Below, in pieces: positions 28,191 through 38,424 of a DNA stretch of 64,000 bases; position 1 is the stretch's first letter; each line of letters opens with the position of its first letter. Both the position numbers and the translations under genes were made by a program. The notes below the pieces were generated by a model. It saw only the letters and a list, made by a program, of their open reading frames with translations, made no database searches and was not told the origin of the DNA. This stretch comes from Pirellulimonas nuda (lineage in GTDB: Bacteria > Planctomycetota > Planctomycetia > Pirellulales > Lacipirellulaceae): positions 2,108,001 to 2,172,000 of the forward strand of contig NZ_CP036291.1 in NCBI RefSeq assembly GCF_007750855.1. The letters are read 5' to 3'.

Positions 28191-29696
28191 TTAGGCAGAA
28201 GGTGGAGCCTTGCAAATCTTGGGTTCCGGGAATCGCTTTTCATTCTGGCGCGTCGCCTCGTGGGGGTCGATCAGCTTGCCTTTGAGGCTGCCAACCTGCT
28301 GCTTGGGGATTCGGTTGCGCTGGTCGGCCCGATCAAGCGCAAAACTCGGTGCGGTCTTGAGCAAGGGGACAGGGTCTGTTTTGTTTAAGAGGTCATTCTG
28401 CTGCCTCATCCATTCAAAGAGGCTGTCCTCCAATCGCTGTTTGATCGTCTGGTAACTTGGGGCGTTGGCGAGATTTTTCATCTCATGAGGGTCATTCTGA
28501 GTGTCGAACAGCAATTCCTCTGGAATGTCACCGTGTTTGTTCGCACCGCGCTGGTGGAAGAAACCGATTTCCTTTCCGGCATTCCGGTCCCGCCTGATTC
28601 TATCCAGGGTATTGAAGCTGTGGATATAGTGGTAGCGCTCATCTCGCACCGATCGCTGCGGGAAGACATGGCGCTGCAAGGTGCCTTGGTTGGTTGTCAC
28701 ACCATAAACGTGAGTATGGTGCTTTGTCGATTCTCCCCGCAGGAGACGCAGGAGGCTCATCCCGTCCAGGTTGCTAGGGGCGTCTCCACCCGCCAACTCG
28801 ATGACGGTGGGCACGAAATCCGCGAAGCTAACCAAGGCTTCGGTTCGGCCTGGCTTGATTCGGTCTGGCCAGCGGACCATGAAGGCAATATTGAGCCCGG
28901 AGTCATAGGATGTGTACTTGCCGCGAGACAGGCCGTGATCATCTGAATAGAAGACAAGAGAATTCTCCCTTTGTCCGTGTTTGTCGATCAGCTTCAATAG
29001 GGCCGCCAACTCCGCTTCCTTTTGCGCGACGCTGGCATAGTACTTTGTCGCTGCAAGAAGGTTCTCATCGGTCCGTGCTTCGAAGGGCTCCAGAACAACA
29101 TCCTCCGGCTGATAGGGAGTTTCCGTCATGAAGGGACCGTGCGGGAATTCGCTGGCGACAATGAGGCAAAACGGGTTCGGGCCGGGATGCGCGAGGAATG
29201 CATCGATCTGGTCCAGGGGTATCCAATCTCGGGAGGCACCGGCCTTCTTGACCGGGGGAAAACTCTCCGACCACTTGAACTGGTTCCCCGGCTTCACATG
29301 AGACTTTCCCGCCAGAATGACCGTATAGCCCAGGTCGTTGAGATACGCCGGCAGGGTCTTTACGCCGGGCCGGATCTTGTAGTGATTCAGAAAGCAGCCG
29401 TTCCGGATGGGATACAGGCCCGTGTAAAGCATCGAGCGGCTTGGCGCACAGATTGCTTGTCCGGTGAAGGCTCTGTCAAATACAAGCGATTCCTCGGCTA
29501 GGGCGTCCGTGGTGATTGTGGGAATCGTGGGGTGCCCGTAAGCGGTGTGATTGAACCTGCTCTGGTCGTCGGCGAGGAAGAAGACGACGTTAGGGCGCGA
29601 GCCCTTCATGGGCAATGAGGCGCCGGTCTCCGCGCAGACGGAGGAATTGGAGAGCGCGCCTGCGAACAGAGAGAAGAAGAGAAGTCTGATGGACAT
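28191..29696 (-). CDS. Exported sulfatase (CAPSR active site)
   Basis: This 501-residue type I sulfatase hydrolyses sulfate esters, most likely on a polysaccharide. A signal peptide covers about the first 22 residues. The metal-binding start is NVVFFLADDQSRFN. The formylglycine signature is CAPSR (residues 83-87, Cys to be converted to formylglycine). Later GKSHVKPG and SDDHGLSRGKY supply further active-site residues. The sequence is closest in pattern to N-sulfoglucosamine sulfohydrolase-like enzymes, but the substrate cannot be fixed. It is the first of three neighbouring sulfatases on this strand. Confidence 0.9.
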   Translation of the reverse strand: MSIRLLFFSLFAGALSNSSVCAETGASLPMKGSRPNVVFFLADDQSRFNHTAYGHPTIPTITTDALAEESLVFDRAFTGQAICAPSRSMLYTGLYPIRNGCFLNHYKIRPGVKTLPAYLNDLGYTVILAGKSHVKPGNQFKWSESFPPVKKAGASRDWIPLDQIDAFLAHPGPNPFCLIVASEFPHGPFMTETPYQPEDVVLEPFEARTDENLLAATKYYASVAQKEAELAALLKLIDKHGQRENSLVFYSDDHGLSRGKYTSYDSGLNIAFMVRWPDRIKPGRTEALVSFADFVPTVIELAGGDAPSNLDGMSLLRLLRGESTKHHTHVYGVTTNQGTLQRHVFPQRSVRDERYHYIHSFNTLDRIRRDRNAGKEIGFFHQRGANKHGDIPEELLFDTQNDPHEMKNLANAPSYQTIKQRLEDSLFEWMRQQNDLLNKTDPVPLLKTAPSFALDRADQRNRIPKQQVGSLKGKLIDPHEATRQNEKRFPEPKICKAPPSA

Positions 29697-29723
29697 GTCG
29701 AGTTAGTCTCTTGGGAGAAATTA

Positions 29724-31139
29724 CTAGCGATCTGGGACCCATTGAGCTGATTGCGCCAGTTTGATTTGCTGATCAAGTTCCTCACACATGACTTGGAGCT
29801 GTGACGCGTATTCCGGCACTTTGGCGACGTTCTGGTTTTCATCCGGATCCTTGGCCAGATCGAAGAGCATCTCAGATCCGTCGCTGAAGCGGGAGTAGCT
29901 GAATCCTTCCGTCACAACTGCGTCGGCTTCCTTGAAGCGAGTGTAGACTGCCGGGGTGTGCTGCGCATCCTGGCTCGCAAGCAATTGCTCGAAGCTCTTC
30001 CCCTGAACCGAGCCGGGGACATCCACGCCTGCGAGGGAGCAGAGGGTCGGGAAAAGGTCTACCGTTGAGACAAGGGCCTTACTCGTCACTCCCTGAAGCT
30101 TGCCCGGGGCCTTCACAATGAGCGGGACGCGGATGGCGTTGTGGAGGGTGTTGTGTTTCCCCCAAAAAGCGTGCTCGCCCAGGTGCCAGCCATGGTCGCC
30201 CCAGATAACCACGATGGTGTTGTCCACCAGTCCGAGGGCTTCGAGTTCGGAGAGGACGTCACCGACCAGCTTGTCGGAATAGCTGGTGGATGCGAAGTAA
30301 CCATGGCGCATTATGCGATGAAAGTCGTCCGAGTTCTTCTTGAACTTGCCGAGGTCGTAGGTGCGGTACTCGCCTGAGCCGCGCAAGGCCGTGGGGGCGT
30401 CGTGAGGCCGAAAGCGGTTCTTGGCGATTGGCAGGGAATCCGCGTCATAGAGATCCCAGTATTTCTCTGGGGCGTAAAAGGGCAGATGCGGGCGAATGAA
30501 GCCGCAGGCGAGGAAGAACGGTTCCCCGCTCTGGGCGAGTTCCCGTAAGTCCGCGATAGTGTTCCGAGCCACCTGTCCGTCTGCATAGGTGTCATCGGGC
30601 ACGTCGGAACGATCGAAGAATGGTTTGCTCCCACTATTTCCCGGCCTCGTTTGCGTCCCGTATCTTGACTTTTTTTGCGCGTTCGCGTTCCGACCCTTAA
30701 GGTCTTTGCCCATCTTCGGAGGTCGACTCCAGCTGCGAGCGGCGGTATCACTCCAATTGTGGAAGACCTTTCCGTGGGACAGGGTGGTGTAGCCTGCCGC
30801 TTTGAGGGCCTGCGGCAAGGTGACCGCGCCCGGCGTGTCCTGATCGGCCATGGTGGTATAGTTCACAAAGCGATCCTTCGTTGGCAAGATGCCCGTCATC
30901 AGGCTGGCGCGTGAAGCCCCGCAAACCGCGACTTGGCAGTAGGCTCGCTGGAATAACACTCCCTGGGAAGCCAACTTATCAATATTCGGGGACTTGACGG
31001 CGGGACTGCCATAGCAGCCTAGCTCGGGACGAAGATCATCAATAGCGAGGAAGAGAATACTGGGACGGCTTTGTTCTGCGAACGCGGCTCCCAGCGTGAG
31101 GAAGGCAACGATAAGAGTTGAAATGAAGTTCATGAACAT
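29724..31139 (-). CDS. Exported iduronate-2-sulfatase-like sulfatase (CGASR)
   Basis: From MFMNFISTLIVAFLTLGAAFA the protein (471 residues) has a signal peptide, then SILFLAIDDLRPELGCYGS, the start typical of iduronate-2-sulfatases. The signature is CGASR (residues 73-77). HGKVFHNW and VIWGDHGWHLGEHAFWGKH are the expected downstream motifs. The open frame extends 56 residues further upstream, but that part is arginine-rich and unlike a signal peptide, so I take the later start. A nearby glycosidase of GH39 type fits uronic-acid-containing sulfated glycans, as inference only. Confidence 0.88.
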   Translation of the reverse strand: MFMNFISTLIVAFLTLGAAFAEQSRPSILFLAIDDLRPELGCYGSPAVKSPNIDKLASQGVLFQRAYCQVAVCGASRASLMTGILPTKDRFVNYTTMADQDTPGAVTLPQALKAAGYTTLSHGKVFHNWSDTAARSWSRPPKMGKDLKGRNANAQKKSRYGTQTRPGNSGSKPFFDRSDVPDDTYADGQVARNTIADLRELAQSGEPFFLACGFIRPHLPFYAPEKYWDLYDADSLPIAKNRFRPHDAPTALRGSGEYRTYDLGKFKKNSDDFHRIMRHGYFASTSYSDKLVGDVLSELEALGLVDNTIVVIWGDHGWHLGEHAFWGKHNTLHNAIRVPLIVKAPGKLQGVTSKALVSTVDLFPTLCSLAGVDVPGSVQGKSFEQLLASQDAQHTPAVYTRFKEADAVVTEGFSYSRFSDGSEMLFDLAKDPDENQNVAKVPEYASQLQVMCEELDQQIKLAQSAQWVPDR

Positions 31140-33326
31140 CGAGGCAATGGGGAAGTCGACGAGTTGAGGGCCGGAGTGTTGGTTGGCGTGGCTTCTCTCG
31201 AAAAGAAAACGCGGCCTTCTGGCGGGAGAACGGTGTCGTGGCGGCCCGGAAGTCAGAACCTGTCGGCTAAAGGAAGTTCTTGGAGAGTCTGCCGCGGGAT
31301 ACGGCATTGATATTGGAGCGGCTGAGGGAGAGCGTTGGTTCAGTTCCTTCGGTTGGCCGATCGATAGCGGTGGAAGAAGAAATGCGTAGAATAGGGAATG
31401 GCTATTCTCCAGGTTTCAATGTCCAGTCTATGAGGACCGCCTCCTTGGCGTCGCGCAGTTGAAGGTCGCGAATGATCGCAGAGCCGGGGCCTTCTGTGAT
31501 ACCGATGCGGAGCTGCTTGAGCGACTTGTCGGTTTCGATCTTCTCCTTCACCGCATGGGGTTCGTTTGCTGGGCCTAGCGGAAACCAGATTCTCTGCCCC
31601 CTTGTCAGATTGGTCTCGAAATCTAGTGTATAGCGGATCTCTCCCTCGCCCTGCTGGGGGGTGGTGAGCTTGAAGCTCAAGGCGTACGGCCCCGACGGCA
31701 GATTCTCCCAGCCCCGAAGATCCATGGTGATGCCCGGATCCTCGCCGGTGAAGGTCAGTTTGAGGGCTCCATCCGCCAGCCGGCTGAGCTCGGTGTTTTT
31801 GCGCGCCCGGACGGTCGGCATGGAGGCTCCATTGGCCCTCCGGGAAGGCTTGCCGGCGCTGGATGCGGACGGCGTTCCTTGGTTACCGAAGACGGTCCAC
31901 TCGGGATTCGACCTTGGATGAACGGCAGGTTTTATCTTCGGACTATCGAGCAGTGGCGAGTGCAGAACGTCACGGGACATCTCCTTCCACTTGGCGACCA
32001 TCGCCTGGAGCCTTTTGGGTTCGGCTTCGGCGAGGTCGTTGAGCTCGGTGCGGTCGCGGCCAAGGTCATAAAGTTCCCATTCCTGTCCTTTGAAACTAAC
32101 GATCTTCCAATCACCGTCACGAAGCTCGAGGTCGGACGCGAAGTGGAAATGGATCGGCTCGCTTCGACGCAGTTCACTGCCCTCGAAGATCGGCCGGAGC
32201 GAGATGCCGGAGACCGGCCGAAGCTTGCGTCGGGAATGCTCGGTGGGCGCCTTCGCCGCTGCCAGGTCAGCCAGGGTCGGCAGGACGTCGATCAGATGGA
32301 CCGGCGTGTCGATGACGGCCCCGGGCCTCGTCTTCAGGCCCGCAGGCCAATGCACGATGCCCGGCGTGCTGATTTCGCCCTCGAACTGGTTCTGCTTGTA
32401 GAACCGGAACGGCGCATTCCGCGCCCAGGCCCAGCCGGTGGAGTCCTTGAGCGAGGTCTCGGCGTTGGTCGGCTCGACGCCGAGGCGCGGCTTGCCCCGA
32501 TCATATGGACTTGCGCCGTTGTCGGAGACAAGGAGGATCAACGAGTTCTCGAGCTCTCCATTCTTCCTCAGGTCCTCGACCAGCCGGCCCACCTCCTGGT
32601 CGATACGGTCGATCATGGCGGCGAGGGTTCGCATGCGGTTGATTTCGTGGTCACGTTGCCAGTCGACAAGCGTGTCCCATGCGGGGACGTGCGGCGGCCG
32701 CGGGCTGGGCTCCAGGGATACAGGGAGGAGCCCGAGCTCCTTCTGCTTGCAGATTCGTGCATCACGGATCTTGTCCCAACCGGCATCGTATCGCCCTTGG
32801 TACTTGGCGTAGTCCTCTGGAAGGGCATGCAGCGGGGCGTGGGGGGCATTGAAGGCGACGTAGAGATAAAAGGGCTTCTCCGCTGCTCGGGCTTCGGCGA
32901 GGAAATCGAGGGCGTAGTCGACCTTTGCCACGGTTGTGTAGAAAGGCTTGCCGTTTGGAGTCTTGGGCACGCTCCACGGTTTCCCGTTGAGCCTGAAGGA
33001 CCCGTTTCCGCTGAAGTAGTTGTAGGCCCCACTGAGGTGACCGAAATAGCGGTCGAAACCGAAGTCGGTGGACTGGCTGTCGAGGTGCCATTTGCCGCTC
33101 ATGGCAGTGAAATACCCGGCGGCACGGAGAACTTCCGCTGATGTGACTGCATGGGTCAAGGCCTTGTCCCCGGCTGCCGCGCAATACTGGCCACTGAGGA
33201 GAGAGACCCGGGAAGAGTGGCACTTGGCCGTGTTGTAGAACTGAGAAAATCGGAGGCCGTTGGCCGCGAGGGAGTCGAGGTGAGGCGTTTCGATCTCTCC
33301 CCCGTAGCAGCCGAGGTCCGAGTAGC

Positions 33327-34757
33327 CTAGCAGCCCGTTGATCTAAGCGCATACTCCTGTGGCCCGCCAACTGTGAGCAGTTGGAGGCGTGACTCTGTAG
33401 GCCGGGCTCCCAGGCGAGCATGTGTGTCCCACAAGTTCTTCATCGCTGCGATGAGAAGCCAGGCGAGCTGCATAAGCCCGGCGGAGCCACCTTCGCCCTG
33501 CAGGCCCCTCGGCGTGCCGATCCCGAACAGCTTCCGCATTACCAGGCCCAGGTTCCGCACCAGCGCCGACGTCAGTAACCGCTTCCTCACCTTGTCGATC
33601 CCCCGCAGCCATGTGCGGCGTGACCCGCCGGTGTCGCACACGTGGGCGAAGCTGCGCTCGACCCGTTCACTCCTCAGCCGCTGGAGCCGTTTGTTCTTGG
33701 CGGTCTTGGTCCGCCGGCGGTTACCCTTCACCGCGCGCTGCTGCTCGACTGGCTTGGCGCTCAGACGCGACTCGCCGCGGCGCTTGGGCTCCGGCACATA
33801 CGTCCGCACCCCGACCGACGTGACCAGTTCCAGCTGCTCGGCAGCGTGGTAGCCCTTGTCGGCAACCGCTTCTTCGATCTGCGCTTCCAGCCCAGCCTCT
33901 GACAGGTGCGTCTGCGCCTCCATCACGCTGTCGCAGAGGGTCTTCGTGTCGCTGTGGTCGCCGTGATAGACCTCTGCCGCCAAGATCAGCTCCGTATCGA
34001 TATCGACCACGTGCTCCGCCTTGTACGCCAAATGCGTGCGGCCGTCCTTGAGCTTGGTGATCCGTGCGCTCGGGTCGGTCGTGCTGACCCACTCGGCGTT
34101 CGAGACCTTTTTGTTCTTCCGCTTCTTATCGAAGCGGCGGACCTCTTCGTCGCTCGGCTCGTCTCCTTTTTCGATCACTCCTTCCTTCTTCATCAAGCCA
34201 ATGACGTACGCCTTCCAGTCTTCTCCTGTGTCGCGCCGCACGATGCTCTTCATCGCCGCATCGGCTTCAAGGGTAGTCGAATCGACCGCTACCGTCTTGC
34301 CTTTTAGCAGCCCCTGCTGCGCCGCCAGTTGCAGCACCAGCCGGAACACTTCCTGGTGGACTTCCAGCGGCAGGCGGTCGCGGACCCGGCTGAGCGTCGA
34401 GTGATCGGGGGTCGCCTCGGTCAGCGGAACGCCCAGGAACTCCCGCAGGCTGAGGCTGTCGGCGCACCGCCACGCGATGCCCCGCTGTGAACCGATCCCC
34501 TCGAAGTAACCCACCATCAACATCCGGAAGTAGACTCCCGGCGGGACCGACGGCCGCCCACGCGTGCCGGTCGGCTGGTAGTACGGCTCGCACAACTTCT
34601 CGATGTCGCGGTCGAAGCCCGCCTCGGAAAGCAGCCTATTGAGCCGCTTGTAGAACGCGTGCCCCTGACTCTTGGGCAGCTGCTGGGCCGTCACGAACAA
34701 CACGTCCTGCCGATCCCGCTCTCGCCTTCCCATCCCCATCGCTTCGCTCCTGCTCAA
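33327..34757 (-). CDS. IS1182-family transposase
   Basis: This 476-residue DDE transposase has the family layout. The N-terminal part contains SEAGFDRDIEKLCEPYY and GRPSVPPGVYFRMLMVGYF. The first catalytic Asp is in KTVAVDSTTLEADAAM, the second in EEAVADKGYHAAEQLE, and the Glu in RSERVERSFAHVCDTGG. The TAG stop is not inside the IS: it is read from the CTAG target duplication at the border (minus strand, TGC-TAG). The gene therefore ends correctly only because the element sits in a CTAG site. Confidence 0.92.
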   Translation of the reverse strand: MSRSEAMGMGRRERDRQDVLFVTAQQLPKSQGHAFYKRLNRLLSEAGFDRDIEKLCEPYYQPTGTRGRPSVPPGVYFRMLMVGYFEGIGSQRGIAWRCADSLSLREFLGVPLTEATPDHSTLSRVRDRLPLEVHQEVFRLVLQLAAQQGLLKGKTVAVDSTTLEADAAMKSIVRRDTGEDWKAYVIGLMKKEGVIEKGDEPSDEEVRRFDKKRKNKKVSNAEWVSTTDPSARITKLKDGRTHLAYKAEHVVDIDTELILAAEVYHGDHSDTKTLCDSVMEAQTHLSEAGLEAQIEEAVADKGYHAAEQLELVTSVGVRTYVPEPKRRGESRLSAKPVEQQRAVKGNRRRTKTAKNKRLQRLRSERVERSFAHVCDTGGSRRTWLRGIDKVRKRLLTSALVRNLGLVMRKLFGIGTPRGLQGEGGSAGLMQLAWLLIAAMKNLWDTHARLGARPTESRLQLLTVGGPQEYALRSTGC

Positions 34758-34829
34758 GTCACGCTTTCGTCGGCGACGCAGTTTAGCGCCAAGGGGTTGG
34801 TCGGGGGAGTGGCATTTTTCAACGGGCTG
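33331..34829 (-). mobile_element. IS1182-like insertion sequence with CTAG target duplication
   Basis: This 1499-bp element has identical 11-bp terminal inverted repeats (CAGCCCGTTGA at 33331-33341 and its complement at 34819-34829). It is flanked on both sides by CTAG (33327-33330 and 34830-34833). The interrupted sulfatase frame proves both borders. A four-base palindromic duplication suits the IS1182 family. Confidence 0.92.
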
Positions 34830-34968
34830 CTAGGTCATCGAACATGATGACGACGAAGTTCGGCGGTTGCGCGGCGGCGCCAAAAACGAGCGCGGTGAGG
34901 ATCACGGTGGCTGGCAAGAAGAGCTTCATACGTCACTGTTAATCCGTACGACCGGGAAAACCGCCGGA

Positions 34969-36558
34969 CTACCTTAATTGAAGAACGACAACGGCGTGGC
35001 CGTCCAGCATCAGATCAAAGTGCATCCGGCCCAAAGAATCGACGGTCGGTTTGGGTAGCGGGTCAACGGAATGGAGCTTACTCAACTCCTCGTACTTGGC
35101 CCGATGTGCCGCCATGACCTTCCTCGTGATCGCATGCGTTTTGGCATTGTCGGCCACCTTTGCCCGGACATGCTTCATGTCTGCGTTGCGTTCGGCCATA
35201 AATCCAGCGTGTTCCCCATCAAGTAGATTAGCGCGAGTTACGGACAATTCCTTCTCGACAAATGAACCTCCGTCCAACGTAAGACGGACCAAAACCTTGT
35301 TGCCGTTGGATCGCTCAGCGAGGTGACGAAACACAATCAGATTGACTACGTCGCCGTTTCTAGCGGCTATGCAGCCAATATGGTCCATTTCGCTCATTTG
35401 ATCTGATTCGACAGAAAGCCGCGTCCCGCCAGCCATCTCTTCGAGCATGTCCATGACATGGGTAAGTGGTGTTGGAATGTTCCCTCCTTTGTCGGTGTTC
35501 CAGTCCCACTGATAGACGCGACGGACGTCGTTTCGATAGATCTTTTCCGACATATGAGCGAGCCACGAACTTCCGAACTCAGTCCCGTCGCCGGCTATCT
35601 GCTTTCCGCCTTCACTGAGGATTCCAAACTCATGGATCTCTACGGGGACTGAGTCAAACTGGGGGTGGTTACCAATCTCTTCCCGCAAGAACTCAACCAC
35701 GGCATCGAACTGTATGTCCGACCTCCCGACGGAGGTGTAGTACGATGATCCGAAGACATCGAGCGGAGTCCCCGTCGACCCGGAAACATGATTCGTTCCC
35801 GTTGCACAATGGTTAATGATTGCAGGCGCCCACGACTTCTGCTTCCGGCCTCTTAGTGGGGCGATAACGTTTCCAGGCCCGATACTGGCAGAGGGCAGCA
35901 CGCTTCGGACTGCCGCGACCGTGTAGTCGTAGTGCTTAAGATATTGCTGCTGCGTGCCAGTCCAGTGACCGGGGCTGAAGTCTGGTTCGGTCCCAACCCG
36001 GAAACGCCATTGAGCAACCTCTTCGACTCCAAACTCCTCAACTAGCGCTCGAGCGAACTGCCGGACGTAGCTGCTCCAAAGATCAAAACTTGCAGGTGGC
36101 TCTGTGTTTCCGTAGAGGTTTTTTGTAGGGTTCTCACTCATCTCGGCGGGAACGTTGTCCAACACGATCCACGGCGTAAATCCACAGCTCCGGATACCGG
36201 AGAGCATCGCCAGCGCCTCTGAGAAATCGCAGATTGCTTGGCCTCGTGCATCGACTCCCCGGAAGTAGTCGTCTTTCTTTGAGTCTTTGCCGCCAAACAG
36301 CCGCACGCAATTAATAAATCGTGCGTACCGATACTTCTGCTTGAGTCGACTTAATTGCTGCTCGTCGAGGAAGGGCGATTGGTCAGTGACTGGATAGACG
36401 TCCCAAAACCTGTACATCTGGCCTACCTCAGTATCGAGGTCCACAACTATCACACTGGGTGACAACTGCGACCCAGCGGGCTCGTCACCTCTGAGTGCAG
36501 GTGAGGTCAATATGTACGTGCTCAAAGCGACGAGCAGCCACTTGCAATTAAAAATCAT
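34969..36558 (-). CDS. Exported GH39-like glycoside hydrolase
   Basis: From the ATG at 36558 a signal peptide (MIFNCKWLLVALSTYILTSPA) leads into a TIM-barrel glycosidase of about 529 residues. The acid/base candidate is Glu191 in RFRVGTEPDFSPGHW, a GTEPD form of the clan GH-A NEP motif. The nucleophile candidate is Glu310 in PVEIHEFGIL. The pattern and the C-terminal beta domain fit GH39 (xylosidase/iduronidase group). It is just upstream of the interrupted sulfatase on the same strand, so it probably belongs to a sulfated-polysaccharide operon. The family call is moderately sure; the substrate is not known. Confidence 0.7.
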   Translation of the reverse strand: MIFNCKWLLVALSTYILTSPALRGDEPAGSQLSPSVIVVDLDTEVGQMYRFWDVYPVTDQSPFLDEQQLSRLKQKYRYARFINCVRLFGGKDSKKDDYFRGVDARGQAICDFSEALAMLSGIRSCGFTPWIVLDNVPAEMSENPTKNLYGNTEPPASFDLWSSYVRQFARALVEEFGVEEVAQWRFRVGTEPDFSPGHWTGTQQQYLKHYDYTVAAVRSVLPSASIGPGNVIAPLRGRKQKSWAPAIINHCATGTNHVSGSTGTPLDVFGSSYYTSVGRSDIQFDAVVEFLREEIGNHPQFDSVPVEIHEFGILSEGGKQIAGDGTEFGSSWLAHMSEKIYRNDVRRVYQWDWNTDKGGNIPTPLTHVMDMLEEMAGGTRLSVESDQMSEMDHIGCIAARNGDVVNLIVFRHLAERSNGNKVLVRLTLDGGSFVEKELSVTRANLLDGEHAGFMAERNADMKHVRAKVADNAKTHAITRKVMAAHRAKYEELSKLHSVDPLPKPTVDSLGRMHFDLMLDGHAVVVLQLR

Positions 36559-37207
36559 CGCTGGTTGTGCCTCGCCGTTCGTCACTTGAGTACTTGCCCG
36601 TCATGCATTGTATCCTCCTACAGACGTGTGAGATAGAATGGTCCACCCGGTCTTTTTTGTGGGTAGAGTAGCTAACACCTCAGCTCCGGGTCGACAGAGT
36701 TGGCGCCCCGGCAACGTCGCCTTCGCATCAGCCCTCGATTGGGTGCAGGGCCGATGCGAGGGCGGCGGCGAAGGGGGGGGGCGCCGCCCCTTTTTTCGAG
36801 CCCGAGCTGAGGCTTCCCACCCACTAGAAACCCGGATGGACCAAGTTTTGCCGCCTGGCGATTCGGCATCGGGGCTGCTTATGCAGGAACCAGCTGCAGT
36901 ACCGTTCGGGAGCCTGCATCTGCGGGCGCAGAGCTACCCGACCGGTGCGACTTCCGCGTTATTTTCTCTCTGCGATCGGTGGCGTCACCCGAGGCGGCTG
37001 GAGGCTCAGACAAGTCGCAGCGGTGGACATCACCTCCCTCAGATCCGGCTCCAGCCAGGTGATCGGAGGCGGACCGGCCGCCGCGGGGGTCGTCCGGCAA
37101 GAATCCGCAGCGGTGGCGACGACCTCTGCGAGAACGGGCATACTGCATCGTGGCGGGGGATGGCCTCGCCAATCGAATGCGACGCCACGGTCGCGTTTGG
37201 TTGAGTG
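36559..37207. other. 650-bp intergenic region, G-tract hairpin
   Basis: No gene is supported. A GGGGC-GCC-GCCCC hairpin followed by six T lies at 36778-36796 and could end plus-strand transcription. An inverted pair CCTTCGCATC / GATGCGAGG lies just before it. The rest is GC-rich sequence with only shadow frames. Confidence 0.4.
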
Positions 37208-38374
37208 TTATTCCAGCAACCCGCGTTTCTTCAACGCCGATTTCAGCCGGTTGAGCGTCGGGTGCTTCTTGGCAAGATGAGCGGAGTGCTGTCGCGCGAG
37301 CTGTTCGCCGCTGTCGCCCGCCAGCGCTTCCCGCAGCTCGTCGAGCACCTCGGCCGCCGCTTCGTAGTTGGCCAACCCGCGAGCGGCGACGAGTTCCTCA
37401 GCTTTGCGGAGCCATTTTTTCGGTTCGTCAACCATCTGCCTCATCCGTACCTCCCGCTCCTGAGCCAGCTTGGCCGCTTTACGCTGCTCAGCGGCAACGA
37501 GTCGCTTCTGTTCTCGTTCGTACTCAGCCTGGCGGAGCTGGGCGGCTCGATCGAGCAATGTCTGGTAGTTTCGGCTTGTGACGACGGTCGGCCAGACCGA
37601 AGGGGTCGTTGCACCCAGGATGCGAGCAATCGTTGCCGATTTGATCGCGGCGGAGTCCTCCGAGAGCAATTCGCGAAGCAGTGCCTTTACCTCTTCCTCG
37701 CTCTGGGACTCAACCCACCGCTGGATGCGATGCTCTGCGGAAGCCTCGTCGGGTGCTTCTGCAGAACCCTCGGCCGCAGCGTCCAACAAGGACGCTTCGA
37801 GGCCAAAGAACTCCAGGAAGGGCTGAGCCTCGCCGGCAAGCTCGGCGAGCCCGCAAGGCACGGGAGGCTCTTTGGCATCGACGGAGTTAGGTTGTCCGTC
37901 GGTCGCCGCAGCGAGCCAGAACAGGTAGAGCACCCTGAGGTCGCCGACCATCAGCCGAGTGCGAAGCTCGACCATCGCAAGCATATAGGATTCGAACTCC
38001 CAGAACTCTTCGAGTTCGCCCGCTTCATCGTACGGGCTCAGGGTCAGAACGCCCCCGCTGCCACGCCGGTCCGGCGCCCACGAGACTCCCTCGCCGCCGA
38101 TGTAGTTCGACCAGACGTCCTCGGCGAACGGCATTCACACCGGCAGCCGGAAAGCGACCGTTCGAACCCCAAAGTTGGCGTAGTGGAGGTGTACGTCGTA
38201 GCCCCTCCGGAGCATTCCGTTCACGTCACCATGAAAGTCTCCAAAATGGTACTCATTCTGAAATGACCAGCGCGAGATCTCAGCCCGAGTTGATTGTTCT
38301 CGGGCGTAGGCCAACTCGCGGTCGGTGAGCGGCCGGTCTACCGCTTGAAACTCGATGAGCTGGTACTCGCTCAC
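37208..38374 (-). pseudogene. Unknown-function gene split by one in-frame TGA
   Basis: The GTG at 38374 has a strong ribosome site (AGGAGG seven bases upstream) and encodes 79 residues (SEYQLIEFQAVDRPLTDREL to TVAFRLPV) before a TGA at 38135-38137. The next codon is ATG and the same frame continues for 308 residues to 37208. From memory, family members are single proteins of about 400 residues: an N-terminal QAVDRPLT block, an LRTRLMVGDLRVLYLFWL middle, and a charged coiled C terminus. The two halves match the expected order. The TGA is therefore a nonsense mutation, a recoded codon, or a true split with coupling; I favour a mutation. Function is unknown. Confidence 0.7.
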
Positions 38375-38424
38375 GCGTGGACCTCCTGCCGGGATGTCGG
38401 CATCCTAGTGTCAGGGCGGGGAGT

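Larger units (their letters stand above)
31402..34929 (-). pseudogene. Arylsulfatase gene interrupted by an IS1182-like element
   Basis: The gene lies in two pieces: codons 1-32 at 34834-34929 (signal peptide MKLFLPATVILTALVFGAAA, then NFVVIMFDD) and the remainder at 31402-33330. Removing the IS and one CTAG copy joins DD to LGYSDLGCYGGEIETPHLDS in frame, giving a full sulfatase of 674 residues. The signature is CHSSR (69-73), then GKWHLDSQS and LLVSDNGASPYDRG, with a C-terminal beta-sandwich-like extension. Because the IS carries its own stop, no full protein is made now. Precise excision would restore it, so the insertion is probably recent. Confidence 0.9.

Noticed and set aside
31879..33141. 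A 420-residue plus-strand frame over the sulfatase gene
   Set aside because: It is antisense to a sulfatase with clear motifs and has no protein pattern of its own.
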